Positions 11,351-24,126 of a stretch of 64,000 nucleotides of DNA are shown piece by piece. Below the pieces are notes generated by a model that was given only the letters and a program-made list of their open reading frames with translations, did no database searches and was not told the origin of the DNA. Position 1 is the first letter of the stretch, and each line of letters begins with the position of its first letter. The stretch is from Promerops cafer (Eukaryota > Chordata > Aves > Passeriformes > Nectariniidae). Position numbers and translations under genes: made by a program. The stretch is from assembly GCA_013398275.1 (NCBI GenBank), contig VZSE01014927.1, positions 434,906 to 498,905 on the forward strand, given 5' to 3'.

Positions 11351-13487
11351 ATTTGGACAGCTCTGAAGTCCCCAGGGTAATTGGTGTCACCAGCTTGTCA
11401 TATCCAACGGGTCAAGATCTAAAACTTATTCTTTTCCCCTTATTAGCATTTTTATCAGAAAAATAATAATAATAAAAAAAAAGAGTATGGGTCCAATTCT
11501 GCTTTCACAGAAATCAACATGAAAAATATCCATTTGTTTCAAGTGGATGGGAGAAGACCAGAAATTGTTTTTTCTCTTCCTTCTGCCCTGATTCCTCACG
11601 TCCCCTCATAATGCACCTGTATTATCTGGTGAGATACAGAGGAAACTTCTGTGGTATAAAGGTGCAGACTGCATCCTCTCATATCAATATAAACCTTGTC
11701 TGGAAATTAGAAGAGATACTCTAGATCAAAAATAATGCCAGAAGAGTGTTTTGACCAGAACATCAGGACAGTGGTGTCTTTACCATCTCTCCAGCTGCCT
11801 GACCAATGTCTGTAGAGCAACACTGAAGCCACTTCTCCTGCCTGACAACTTCAGCAAATATTTGTCCCGAGACATCTGTGGATTGCCTGCTGTTAATTCC
11901 TCTGGTACATGGGGGCAAAGGTGCTACATCCCTCTGACAGTCTGCTGGCTGCTGACCTAGGCTCGTTTGGGATTTATAGTCTCTTTTCCTCTTCCTGCAG
12001 CCTTCCCTGACCAGGGCGAGTGTTAAACACAGTCAGGCTGAGGAGGAAGTAGCTCTTCTATAATGTGAGGAAGGGAGCAGAGGGTAAAGGAAGAGACAGA
12101 GACTGACTTTGACTGGGAATAAAAATGAAGATAGCAAAAGGGAAGTACAAATAGAAATTTTCTAGAAGACAGAGAATAAAAACTCCAGAAGTGCACCAAG
12201 AGGTGCAGCTGGAAGGAGAGGAGGAACTTCAGTGGAGCTCTACAGCACATCCTCAACTCTGCATGGCTCACACAAGGCATAGGCTGGCTTGTACCACGTG
12301 TTCAGTGAGGCACAGAACTATCAGAGAAGAACAGAAATGTCAAGACCTTCAAATTAAAAAGAGAACATGGTGATGTGATGGGAAATACTTGATGCCAACA
12401 CATGAGAAAGAAACAGTCAGGGAAGAAAGCAAAACGTTGTGGTCATTGCACTGGCAGGAATATTGGCACACCACAGTGTTACTCCTGAGCTGGCCCTGCA
12501 TACCTAAAGCAAGGTTTGGGTCTCCCATTCAGGAAGATGCTACTCTGGACAATGTGTTCAAGAGATTGAACACATCCCTTCTGTGCACGAGTTGTGCAGA
12601 GGGCCACGTTTTGCCGTGGAATAGATGAAGCACCTATATACACTGCCACTGCCTGAAAATCTGCTTCAGAGAAAGCAGCCAAAGTCATTGGGCAGTATTG
12701 TGTCTGCCTGCTGCAGGCATCACTTCCACCTTCCTCCAAAATATCTGGCAGAGAGTCCGAGGTACCTGAGCCTGGTCTTGTCTCGCAGATCCTTGTTAAT
12801 TTTAGCATAAGGAAAACAAATAATTTCAGAGGCATCCATTTCATAACATCATGAAGAGACCAGCCCCCTGTACAGTCACATCTTCTCAGATTTGGTATGT
12901 CCACAGGAAACCTGAACTTGGCACAACAGGATTTTTTCCCAGTGTGCTTCAATCATACTGTTTGGGGCAGCAGGACTGTGTGTGGGCATATGTCTGTGTG
13001 AATATTTTATTATTATCTATCGTGCTTTGTGGATCCAAAAGCATTTCTGTCAACAGCTGCTGTTTTATCCTGTGGTCACTCCAAAGGTACCCACAGTGAT
13101 GAAAGGCGCAGCAGGGTCATGGTGACATGGGGCAGAGAACTGGGATAAACTGAGCAGGCTTATTTTATCCAAATCCTCAAACTGTAGCTGTGCTTTTATT
13201 TGACAACAGTGGCTTAGCCCCCATAGTAAGTGTTTTGCATGGGTCTACACATGACCAAAAGCTACTGCTGGAACTGTCTGTGGCACCTTGGAGACACCTG
13301 GGAGATTCCCAGAGCCTACCCTGGATGGCATGGCTAATTTTTACTCCCATCACGAAACCAGTTTAACAGATAAGCCACCGCTTCCTCTTCTGCTCAGGTT
13401 TTTTGTCTGCTCCCATGAGTTTTTGTGCATTTCCAGGTGATACTCCCCCCTCCCATGAACGTGCAGAGGGCTGCTGTCTATACTTAC

Positions 13488-13631
13488 TGCCTGTGCATAG
13501 GCGCCATAAGCTCCAAACTGGATGGCCATGGGGTTGAACATGCCCATTTGTCCTGCCATTTGCTGCATGCGCCGCATTGTACGCTCCTTGTCCGTGTCCG
13601 CAAACTTCACCACCAGGCTTGAAGAGGCTCC
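13488..13631 (-). CDS. CELF4: CELF4 coding exon, end of RRM2 and start of linker (probably exon 6)
   Basis: This 144-bp exon encodes 48 residues. On the minus strand the acceptor is ttgtttcctgtgctgcag and the donor is GGCA|GTAAGT. It begins GASSSLVVKFADTDKERTMR, the last beta strand of RRM2 and its basic C-terminal extension. It continues RMQQMAGQMGMFNPMA and ends FGAYGAYAQA, the start of the divergent linker between RRM2 and RRM3. FNPMAIQFGAYGAYAQA separates CELF4 from CELF5 and CELF6 and is close to but distinct from CELF3. Both boundaries are phase 0, so the exon is a symmetric cassette by length: skipping would join Pro directly to Leu-Met-Gln-Gln while removing the edge of RRM2. Whether it is ever skipped cannot be seen here. 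Confidence 0.97.
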
Positions 13632-15479
13632 CTGCAGCACAGGAAACAAAAGGAGACACACAGGGAATGAGCCTGATGCACACCAGCTCATCAATCCATA
13701 CATCTAACACAGATTTAGTAGAACGGGATACAAGTGTTGGTGTTTTCCACGCAACCTATCAGGCTGTGAATTTTGACCCTTGCAAGGGGGTGAGAGCATC
13801 AGGAAGCAAAGGACCCTGGGGGGTGAATGCCAGCAGCCTGGCTCCTAGTTTCCTCCAAAATTCAAGCTTCTAGGATGTCATTTACATTTTCTCTGCAAAA
13901 GTTGTTGCCTTACTCTTTCAACCTTCAGGCTCAGAATGCTGTCTTCACCAGAGGACAAAGACCTGGACACAGTGCAGCAAAATGTAGGAGGCTTTGCTGC
14001 ATCAGTGTGGTAGGATTTGTGGACCAATTTGTTTTGGTGGAATGTGTGAGGTCTCTGCAACCCAGACCCCTCTTTCACTCAGATCAGATCACTCTTTCAC
14101 AATGCTGTGCCTTGTAACCCCCATGTCCAGTGCGAAATCCCTGCCCAGCCTTGGAGACAGGAGTCAGTATGCTGGGCAGGGTGTATGTGTCATTATGAAA
14201 TAGCATCTCTTCAGCATTGCTAAATTAAGGGAGCAAAAGTAGTACTGGATGGACCTGAGCTTCCTCTCCACAAACAGTAGGAAATAGAGGCTACTACATA
14301 AGAGCTCACACATTTCCAGGAAAGATTTACAATATTAGGATTATGTCTGCAGTCAACACCAGCACAGAACTACAGATGATCATCAGAGCTGCCTGAAGAA
14401 ATCTGTGAAAAATGAAGCTCATTTCAGAAAGAAAGAAATGCCTCTCCTTCCCAAAACGAGATGAAAGGTCAGTAGCTGCAATCCTTAAATTTCTGATAGG
14501 AGGCAGAGATGAGAAGAAATAGATCTACCTAGGAAGGTATTTTTTGGTCTGTCTCCAAGGAAGTCCTAACTTCACGGGTTGGCTGCTTCCCCACAGAGTG
14601 GCCTCCCCAGGGACAGAGGAAGTGTAGGGGAGGGACAATCTGGCTGCAGCCCTGACAGCAGTGGACAGCTGCCCTGGGAGCTGGGCTGCCACCCAGCCTG
14701 GGGAGATGGGCAGGTGAGCTGTCAGGACACTGACAAAGAGCAGCTGAAATAATCCTGCTCCCATAGCTTCCCTTTCGACAAACTGGTATTCCCTGGTAGA
14801 AGTGCAGTCAGTGGGGAAATGACCAGCTCAGTTTCTGGCTGTGGCAGTAGAAGAAGACCAGCTCCATGCCAGAGGAGCTGAACTGCTGCAGGACCCTTGT
14901 TTTCCTAGCAGAGGAGGAATTTTCTGGGGCTGCACAAGAAAAATATTATTAACTGGCTTACACACGCCCCTATGTGCCTGTAACCAGAAAAAATAATCTC
15001 AGTGAAAGCAGAATTTCTCTGCTACAAACTGGGAAGTGTGTAGTAAACCACAGCTATAGACATACATATATATAAGTCTAAGCTATACATATTCAATAGC
15101 CTCTTCAGATCCTCAGTTATGAATAAAGACTTGAGGAATTAACCTGCCAAAAAAAGACCCCAACAATCTAACACCACACAATGAGCGATGTTCCCTTGGA
15201 TTAGCAATATGTTCTGGGCAAAAGTGATTTTCATTGGCAAAGAATCTTTCTTTTTGACCTGTTAGTCTCTCTCTAATAAATCTATAACCCACTCACACAA
15301 TGTGGTGAAGAGCCAGGTTTTTAAAGGAGTGCTTCAGGAAAACAAAGGGATGCAGAGATGAATGCTCCATTCAAAGATAGAGAGCAATCTTCAGCAGTTA
15401 TTATAAAACCAAAACAGAAGGGGGAGTGGAGGAGAGGAGAGAAAAAAAACCTGTAGCCAAAATTCCCCTGCATTTCTGT

Positions 15480-15700
15480 TGAAGGCTGGGTGACTTTTAA
15501 TTTTTCTTTAGATCACATGATGCAGATATTGATCCTTCCCCAAATCACACTCTTAATTGCAGCTCATCGACAAATGAATATTTTAATGCATACATTTCCT
15601 GCTAATTATCACCTGGACCAGTTCTTAATTAGATTTCAACACTCATTTAATTAACCCTGATCCAAGAGACTGTTTGGTAACTTGCATCTAATGATTTAAA
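15480..15700. promoter_or_regulatory. Candidate homeodomain-rich non-coding block
   Basis: AT-rich, with several TAAT/ATTA cores within about 130 bp: ctcttaattgcagctcatcg, ttaatgcatac, gctaattatc, ttcttaattagat and atttaattaacc. It looks like an intronic enhancer. No alignment was possible. Confidence 0.4.
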
Positions 15701-17139
15701 CCTATTTGCAGCTGTATTGGAGGGAGGCACTGGTCCACAGCGGATTGGGCTGTTCAGAGCTGCTGTTGTGATTTGCAGAGCAGAGCCTGCATCATGATGG
15801 GCACAATGCAGGACAGAGGATTTTGAAACTGAGTAAGGTGAGAGTGTATTAATCTCTGCAGAAGGGGTTTTGAAGATGTGACCTGCTCTTGTTAGCATGA
15901 CAGAGAAGTGTAAATAAGTTGGTGTCTTTTTCCTTATCTTTTTCTTTCCATCTCTGTTTGCCCTGGAAGTCTTAGGGCCAGAGAAATGCCTCAGGCATTT
16001 GCTGATGCCTCACACTGTTGAAAACCAAGCTATTATTGTAGATGGCATCATGAAAACATGGGTAACTTCCACATGAAGTGCTTGCCCCTGCAGTGTTCTC
16101 CCCTTCTGATGTGAGTCATAGTGACTGCACAGCAGCTGTTTGACCCAATGGGATCTCATCTTGCCTCCTGAGAGATGTTTTTCTGGGTTGCCTGTCGCAG
16201 CAGGACTTCAGGCCTCTTTGAACATTGCTATCATATACACAGGGCAGAAAGGCTATTGGCAAATAGATTCAAGCTAGACCACACACTACAAAGAAAGAAG
16301 AGAAAAAGAAGAGGTTTTTCTAAGAGTTCTCTGCAATGAGATGTGCATGTAAGCGGTTAAAGATGTGTAGCCAGTAGAGATGCTGCATTGCTCTTGAATA
16401 TGAAGACTGACCTTGGGATTGATGCTTTCAGAATGTGCTTCCTCATGTGCAGCTCTTTCATGTGGCCCAAAGGAAATCAGGCAGTAAACTGTATCAGATC
16501 AGCCAGTGCAGGACTTTTAACAGTGGAGCCAAATACTGCTGTTCATGTACAGCAGAACAAGGCTACTTTCTACTCCAGTGACTTCTACTAATCCACTGGA
16601 TAACAACAGAAATGCCCCGGAATGGGCCGGGTCTTCCATAGGGTAAAAATGCTGCAGCCCTTCATCTGGACTATTGATTGCTTCCGCAAGGAGTTAAACC
16701 ATGGTGTAAATCAGCTGTTGTCTGCTGACAAAGGCAATAGGTCCTGTCTGCTCTGTCATTTACTAGTAATACATAATCTCCTTGCTCTCTCTGGTTCTTG
16801 GACTAGACCTCATATTTTGCCAAACCCCATGAGAGTTACACCGGGTTAGTCAATAACGTTTGAAATGTACTTCTGCATTTTTCAGAGGAAAGGACCTGTT
16901 CATTTCTCTACCCTGCAGCCCCACAGTCAGAAGATACTGTCCTGAAAGTGAGCATTCCTGCTGGTGCCTCTGCAATAGGCTGCTTGCAATTGGAATTTAT
17001 CTCTTTTCCCCTCAAATCAACCTCCTTTTTCAAGTGCTTTGATATCTACTGATGGAAAGAATGATAAGGGCTAAGTATTATTATGCTTCTCCTATTCTCT
17101 CTTGGGCCAGCAAGTCTACTTAATATGACTATCTTTCTT

Positions 17140-17420
17140 CCCATCCCCCTCCCACGCAGCGTAATGAATTGCTCCCCTTAGTCAGCAGAGTCAGGTACTC
17201 TCTAGGTTGGTGGGGCGAGGGAAAAGATGGAGGAAAAATCACTCTGCGCCACACTCACTTTGTAATCCCTAATCAGAGCCCTCTGTGAGAAAAACTAATT
17301 TCCCAGCCTGTCTTGACGTGTGAAATAAAGTCATTCTTGAAAACAGGAGCTTGACAGGTCGCTTGTGAAATTTCATATTCAGCTAAAAATAAAATATCCA
17401 TCCATTGATATTTCATTTAA
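17140..17420. promoter_or_regulatory. Candidate conserved non-coding block next to the large CR1
   Basis: Non-repetitive sequence with retained CpG (cccacgcagcgtaatgaatt, ggtggggcgagggaa) and motifs such as ccctaatcagag and cttgacgtgtg. It stops before the CR1 insertion at 17560. Confidence 0.35.
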
Positions 17421-17559
17421 AGGCAAAGGAAAACAAATCTATTGCCTGGTTGTTGGAACTTTTTCCCATTAGATATGGTCTTCCAAATGGAGTATATACA
17501 CAGATTAAGTAAAAGCATTTCAGGAGGCCAAATATTACTGCCCGGCAGCAGGGAAAGAT

Positions 17560-19120
17560 CACAGAATCAACTAGGATGGAAAAGACCTTTGAGATAATGG
17601 AATCCAACCTGTGACCTAACCCCACTGTGTCCCTCACACCATGGCACTGAGTGCCACATCCAATCTTTTCTTAAATATCTCCAGGAACTGCGACTTGACC
17701 ACCTCCCTTGGCAGCCTATTCCAATGCCCAATCACCCTTTCTGTGAAAAAATTCCTCCTTGCCTGGAGCAGCTTAAGACTGTGTCCTCTTGTCCTATTGC
17801 CTGGGAGAGGAAACTGATCCTCACTTGGGCACAGCCTCCTTTCAGGGAATTGTAGAGAGCTATGTAGAGGTTCCCCCTGAGCCTTCTCTTCTCTAGGCTA
17901 AACAACCCCAGGCTCCTCAGACATTCCTCATAGGACTTATGCTACCCTTCACCAGCTTTGTTGCCCCTTTCTGGACACACTCCAGCATCTCAACATCCTT
18001 TCTAAATAAGGGCTCAGAACTGGACACAGTATTTAAAGTGCAGCCTCACCAGTGCCAAGTAAGGGGGAAGAATGACCTCCCTGGTCCACATGGCCCGCTG
18101 GCCACACTATTCCTGACACAGGCCAGGTGCCACTGGCCTTCTTGGCCACCTGGGCACACTGCTGGCTCATGTTCAGTCAGCTCTCAACCAGCACCCCCAC
18201 ATCCCTTTCTGCCTGGCTGCTGTCCAGCTACTCTCTTTCCACCCCACTGCAGTGGGGTGTTGTGGCCAAAGTGCAGGACCTAGGAGCCCATCCATTGTTG
18301 GATTCAGCCCATCTATCCAGCCTGTCAAGGGCCCTCTGCAGAGCACTCCTACCCTTCAACACTCCTCCACAACTCGGCTTCACCTGCAAATTTGCTGATG
18401 GTAGACTCAACTGCCTCATCCAGATCATCAGTAAAACAGGACTGGGCCCAACACTGATCCCTGGAGGACACCACTGATGAATGGCTGCCAGATGGATGCA
18501 GCACCATTCACCACCACTCTCTGGGCCTGACCATCCAGCCAGTTCCTAACCCAGCAAAGAGTGCACCCGTGGGCTCCCAGCTTTTCCAGGAGTGTGCTGT
18601 GGGTGACAGTGCCAAAGGCTTTGCTGAAGTTCAGGCAGACACATCCACAGCCTTGTCCACGTCCACCAGATGGGTCATCTGGTCATCAAAGGAGATCAGC
18701 TTGGTCAGGCAGGACCTGTCCCTCCTAAACCCACGCTGGCTGTGTCTCATCCCTCGGCCGTCCTGTAGGGTGCCGTGTGATGGCACTCAGGGTGATCTGT
18801 TCCATAACCTTGCTGGGGACCACGGCTGACAGGTCTGTACTCTTCCAGAACTTTCTTCCAGCCTTTCTGATGGATGCATGTCACACTGGCAACTGCAGTT
18901 GTCTGGGATCTCCTCAGTGAGCAAGGACTGATGATAAATGACAGAGAGCAGCTTGGTGAGCTCTTCTGCCAGCTCCCTCATCACTTTAGGATGGATCCCA
19001 TCTGGTCCCATGGACCCCACCAGCACCTAAGTGACTCAGCAGGTCTCTTACTGCTTCTGCTTGGATTAGAGGGGGGCTGTTCTGCTTCCCATCCCTGTCT
19101 ACTAGCTCAGATGTCCAATT
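17560..19120 (-). mobile_element. CR1 LINE, 5'-truncated copy with reverse-transcriptase remnant
   Basis: The plus strand begins cacagaatcaactaggatgg and runs through the complement of the CR1 3' end and of the RT C-terminal region, so the element lies on the minus strand, sense with CELF4. A minus-strand reading near 18787-19026 gives GPDGIHPKVMRELAEEL followed by LSVIYHQS, matching the CR1 reverse transcriptase, and then shifts frame. Frameshifts and stops make it inactive. Full CR1 is about 4.5 kb, so about a third is present. The 5' limit is vague; CR1 likeness fades between 19115 and 19190. Confidence 0.92.
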
Positions 19121-20865
19121 GCTTCTCCCTAGAACAATATTCTTAGGAAAAGTTCTATGAAGGTCTGGCCTTGCAGAATATATGCCTGAATTTCCTTTCC
19201 CTGCCAGCCCTATAAATCTGCTCTGATTCAGTAGGTTACTAATCTCCACAGATGGTTAGACTCCTTCTTCCTTCAAAAGTGATGAATCTGGACCTAATTT
19301 GCCAAAGTCATTAAATTGTGTTTCACTTTAAGCTTAGTGAATCTACTGCTGGAGGCAAACATACATTTAAGTACTTTAACACAAGGGTGTCTCGTGTAGG
19401 TGGACCTTTACATCTTTGTTAGCTCAAATGGAGCCAGGTAAAAGTTCTGGATAAATTTTTTTTTTTTTTAATAATATTATATTGAAGTTCCAGTTACTAA
19501 AGCTCTTGAGTATAAGAGATCTGAATGTGCATATCCTATAAAATACCTTCCAAAATGTCAGCCATGAACACAAAGATGCTTAAATGAGTAGGTACTGCTG
19601 GATGCTCCTCTTTTGGGCAATGACTGTATTCCTAAGTGTCACCACAGAAATGGGTTTGCTTGTGGTGGAAATTTTGCCTTAGCACTCCCTTTGTGACTAC
19701 AAAGCAGAGCAGGGAGGACGCTGACCTGCAGCAAGACAATCAGGGTAATATTTCCATGCAAGGATCCTTGATGTTAAGGCCTAAAAGCCAAAGGAGGATT
19801 TATTTCCTTTGGGCTCTGTCACCTCAGGCCATTTGGCATGATGTCCTCTAAGTTGGAAAACAAATTTGGAATTTTTTTGGAAATGCCTATGCAGCTCTAT
19901 TGAAAAGAGGGCTGCTGAATTAGACAGTGGGGTTTGACCCCAACCTGGGATTTTAGGCCAGCAAAAAAGAAACTACTGTCCAATTAAACTGTAGAGCAGT
20001 GGGAATTTCAGCTAGGCAGAAATGTAATTACCCAGGCTGGAAGGTGACCAAAACACCAGGACTAACATCCCTCCCATCCTGTGAAATATGTTATTTTTCT
20101 ACACTCAGGGCTTCAATTTCATGTCTCATCTGAAAGATGAGTAGGACAGCAGTCACTAGGAGCTATTTCCACTTTACAGTCCTGAGAGCTGGTTTAGACA
20201 CTCTTGAGAGTGACAGAGATGGAGAGGGGAAAGGAGGCATTCATCCCGGGCTGTAGTGATGGACCCTTTGATAATGCTGCTCCCTCAGTAGAGAAGATTC
20301 TTCATGCAATGTCTAAGCAGAGAGAGTTGCTGCAGGTACTACTTTACAGGTCTCTGGACCTGTTAATTTATTTGGAGTGGAAGCTTGATTTAGGTTTTAT
20401 TTGCCCATACACTACTTACCAGGTGTCTCTCAGAGCTAAAGTTATTGCTTTCCACAGGGCAACAGAATCATTGAGTCCTGGTGTCACTGTACCCAATTCT
20501 AATTAGGAAGAACTCAATATATAACCCAGGTGTTAGTATGCCTCTCGAATCAAAACCAGATATCTGAAAAACCTAAACTTAAAAGCAGAGTTCTTCAAGC
20601 ACTTCTGCATTTTTCAGCTCAGTCTATGAATGATAAAAGTCCTCACAAAATCATTCACTTTCCTTAATGCATTATGAAGTGGGAGCTATTGTTACACCAA
20701 CAGACTAGAAACTCCCTCCTGATATTTAGGACTGTGAAAGCAGTAAATAATTCCTTTTTTTGTCTATTTGAAGAAAAACATAAAATCCAGAATCCAAAAG
20801 AAAATGTCATGTATTCCCCCTTTCCAATAAGAGCAACTCCCCCATAAAATACCCTCATACCAAAA

Positions 20866-20872
20866 NNNNNNN
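20866..20872. other. Sequence gap, seven N
   Basis: Seven undetermined bases lie in C- and A-homopolymer sequence (cccccc, aaaaaaa and a 15-base A run nearby). The true gap length may differ. Confidence 0.99.
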
Positions 20873-23787
20873 CCCCCCAAAAAAATCCCCACACCCAAAA
20901 AAAAAAAAAAAGGCTTAATATTTTTTATAAACTGTTATTACTATTAAGAACATATTTTGTAGCTGCAGTATAGAGACCTATGAATGATCTTTCCTTTCAG
21001 TTAAACATGCAAGGATGAAAATAAGAGAAGTGGAATTATTCGAGTCATAAAGCGAATTGACAATTGTCAAAGCAAAGTAGCATCTCAACCAGGTATGGAG
21101 ATCCTGATGCTTCAAGACTCTGCTCACAAGAACTCCACACCTCTTTGGCAGCTCAGAACGAGGACATGAACAGCCTATGATGACTTGGGGAAAAAAAAAG
21201 AGATGTTGAAGAAGGGCTGGCAAGCTGGGCAGATACATTTCAGCTGTTCATATGACATAAGAGAACATTTCCATGGCACTGCATTGCCAGCAGCCTGCAC
21301 ATGACTGTGCCTCCCAGATCCCTGTCATGCTGCAAGACTCCAGGCTATCGTGGTGTAAACCATGTTGCTCAACTGAGATAGTAAAAGAATTGATTTTTGC
21401 AGCATATTTAAACTGGATCTCCATGCACTGTCCAGCCATACGCTGGACCACATGAGCTTTAAAGATTGCTTCTGACCCAAACTTTTCTATTTTTCCACAG
21501 TTAATTGAGAAAATATTCTGCTTTCAGGGAGATGTCACCCGTGCTTTAATAGAGAGAAAGAAGCTGGTCAACTGAAGCTATGAAATGGTGTAAATTCAGT
21601 GAAGCTCTCCTGGGTTTTGGTGAAATAAGAAGTTAGTTTATGTTGAAGGATCTGCCCTTGCTGCATTCCACTCCACTAAGACTGAAACATGCCACCTTCA
21701 CAAACACTATTCCCGTGATCACCAACCAGAAAGACCTTTGGAATGGGAAGTTAAGCATGCTCTTCTATGTGATTTCACTTGCCAGTGGCATTTAAGGCAA
21801 AGACATTGGTGTCTAGAAGAATGCTTCACATTCATGAATTTGTGTGAGCTTCAACTGAGAGTCTTATTTGAAAGTCTTGTTTTCATTCTTTGTTTTGATT
21901 CTTTGAGGGCATCTTTGTCCTCTAAAAATTAATTTTGAATTTTGCAAAACCCATTTGGATAATAGCTACCGCATCACTAATGCTATGTTTTGCACAGGGA
22001 TAGCATTCTACGAGTTACTAAGATCTTTCTGTTTTCCTCAAAAGAATGTGTGTTATCAATCCTGAGCACACACCTGAGCAAGGCTGGGTGGAGTGAATTA
22101 AAGGGAAAAAATGAGAAGCATCCAGAGTGATTTAATGCTGATCCAGAGTCTACTTAACTATGTTGGAAGTTCCCACTGATATAAATGAGGCTCAGATCAA
22201 AAGATACAGGAAGAGAAAAGGAGGAAGAAAGAAATGCCCCCAAAGCAAGCAGAAGAGGTAAAGACAATGCTGACATCTTTAATCCTTATTAGAGGAAGGT
22301 GGTGATGCCCAGTGGAGCTACCTCCAGTAGGCCAGGAACTCCCCTGGCAGGCAGGGACTGTTTCATGTCTCCTAGGCTGGAGGCTTGTCAATGACTCTGA
22401 TACCCCAGGAAGGTCACCGCTTGTGAATTATTTTAGCCCCTCAAGTCCTGATCTCACACAGATTAGACAAGAGTTGAGTGGAGCACGAATTGCAGGGGCT
22501 GCTGTTATCACCAGGACCTGGGCAACTCTCAGTAGTGGCATGATCCTGTGCCTGCTTTCCCATGGCCACCTCCACAGCTGCTGATTTAACGCCCAGCTCC
22601 CCTTGGACCTGCGAAGGGATGGGTGGGTGCCAGTCAAATAGTTTTTTTTCCAGAATGAGGCAATGTGGCTCATGTGCAGTTATCACTTGTATCCTGTTTG
22701 GGGGTGGTGAATGCTGTGGGTCAGAGGGAGCAGAGGAGCCCAGGGAAGATGTCCAGTGGTGTCTGTCATGCCCCACAAGTCACTTCAGTGTCCTGCTGGA
22801 TGACTGTGTGGTTTTGGAGATGTAACCAGAGAAGTGAAGGCCATCTCTGGTGCCAGCATGATTCACACCCTGTGTCAGGCAGCCAGGCTGCCTGGACCTC
22901 TGCTCTGGGACACAGAAACATGATTAATTAGTTAATTTATGAAACTATGGGAGAGACAGGGAACACAGTCTTACAATTTTACTTTTTATAGGAAGAATTA
23001 AGGGAAATTATGGCAACACTGGGAAACTGCTGTCCCAAAGCTTGTAGAATCAGCAGTCTTGATGGAGGTGGTGGGATGGGGTCTATGAGCTTTATTCCCC
23101 CTCCATCCAGAGCCCACTGCCCACTGGAAAGCAAAGATGAGCTATCAAGAAACACTGGACTTTGGCGGAAGAAATTGCTGCACACTAACGTGGAAGTATT
23201 ACATGTCCACTGCTTTTTTCATCCTAAAGGACAACACACACCTTTATAAATGGTGTATAAGTAAGATATTCAAAGAATCATTCATTACTGGAAAGAGGGC
23301 CAGGCCTGCTGCTGATGACTTATTAATGGGTTCCTAAGGTATTACTATTTTTTAATGGAAGGAATGGATGTGCTGTGCTTTGCCCTGAGTAAAACAAGAC
23401 AGCCTCTGTGTTGCACAGACATTGCAAAGAATTTGAGTTCTTTAGAGAGTTCAAGATCTCTAAGAGAAAGAGAAAAAAAAAAAAGGTCAGAGTTGACATC
23501 TCCATTTTCACCCATCAGCTTCTCTAACATTAATCGTGTAAAACCAGGCGTCAGTCTTCTGCATTAATTTGGACAGGTGGACTGGCAGTGATGGTACCTC
23601 ACTCTGCCCTAGACTTTGTGACTTGGGCAACTAACTTTCAGCCAAAATCAGGTATGAGTCATGTAGGACACTTAGTAGGTGGCATTTCATCAACGTTCGG
23701 CCTGGATTACCTCTGAAAATCTCTTTATGTTTCTGTGGTCATGTAAAAGAAAAGTCCAATGGATTTTCCTTTTCCTATTTTAGTTTC

Positions 23788-24126
23788 AAGAAGAGGAGGC
23801 TCAAGGGGAGCACTTATGGCTCTCTATGACTACCTGAAAGGAGGTTATAGAGAGGTGGGGACTGGTCTTTTCTTCTATGGCTGCAGTGGAAGATCAGAGG
23901 AAATGGCCTTAAGCTGAGACAGGAGAGATCCAGACTAGGTATTAGAAAAAAAAAAAATCACTGGTAGGGTTTTCAGGCATTGGAATAGGTTGCCCTGGTA
24001 GAGCCACCATCCCTGGAGGTGTTTAAGAGGCATCTGAATCTGGGTGATGTGGTTTAGGAGTTACAAAGGTGGTGCTGGATTGATAGTTGGACTTAAAGAT
24101 CCAAATTTGATGATACTGTGATTCTA
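23788..24126 (+). mobile_element. CR1 LINE 3' end
   Basis: The stretch contains ctacctgaaaggaggttata, agaggaaatggccttaagct, ggcattggaataggttgccc and ccatccctggaggtgtttaa in the CR1 order. It ends with gatactgtgattctat, a degenerate form of the CR1 terminal repeat. It lies antisense to CELF4. Confidence 0.9.

Larger units (their letters stand above)
4029..13487 (-). other. CELF4 intron, 9459 bp
   Basis: This intron separates the FGAYGAYAQA exon from the LMQQQ exon. It contains an (AAT)n microsatellite at about 7998-8044, an 18-bp direct repeat at 6351-6401, a perfect 10-bp-arm dyad at 12552-12575, and two blocks with conserved-looking texture at about 7140-7290 and 11040-11350. No CR1 tail was recognised. 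No coding or RNA gene could be supported in the remainder. Confidence 0.9.

Noticed and set aside
12479..12952. 157-codon minus-strand open frame, sense with CELF4
   Set aside because: No similarity to CELF4 linker or any domain I know, and no acceptor or donor pair that keeps the CELF4 frame.
18127..18477. 116-codon plus-strand frame
   Set aside because: It is the antisense strand of the large CR1 element.
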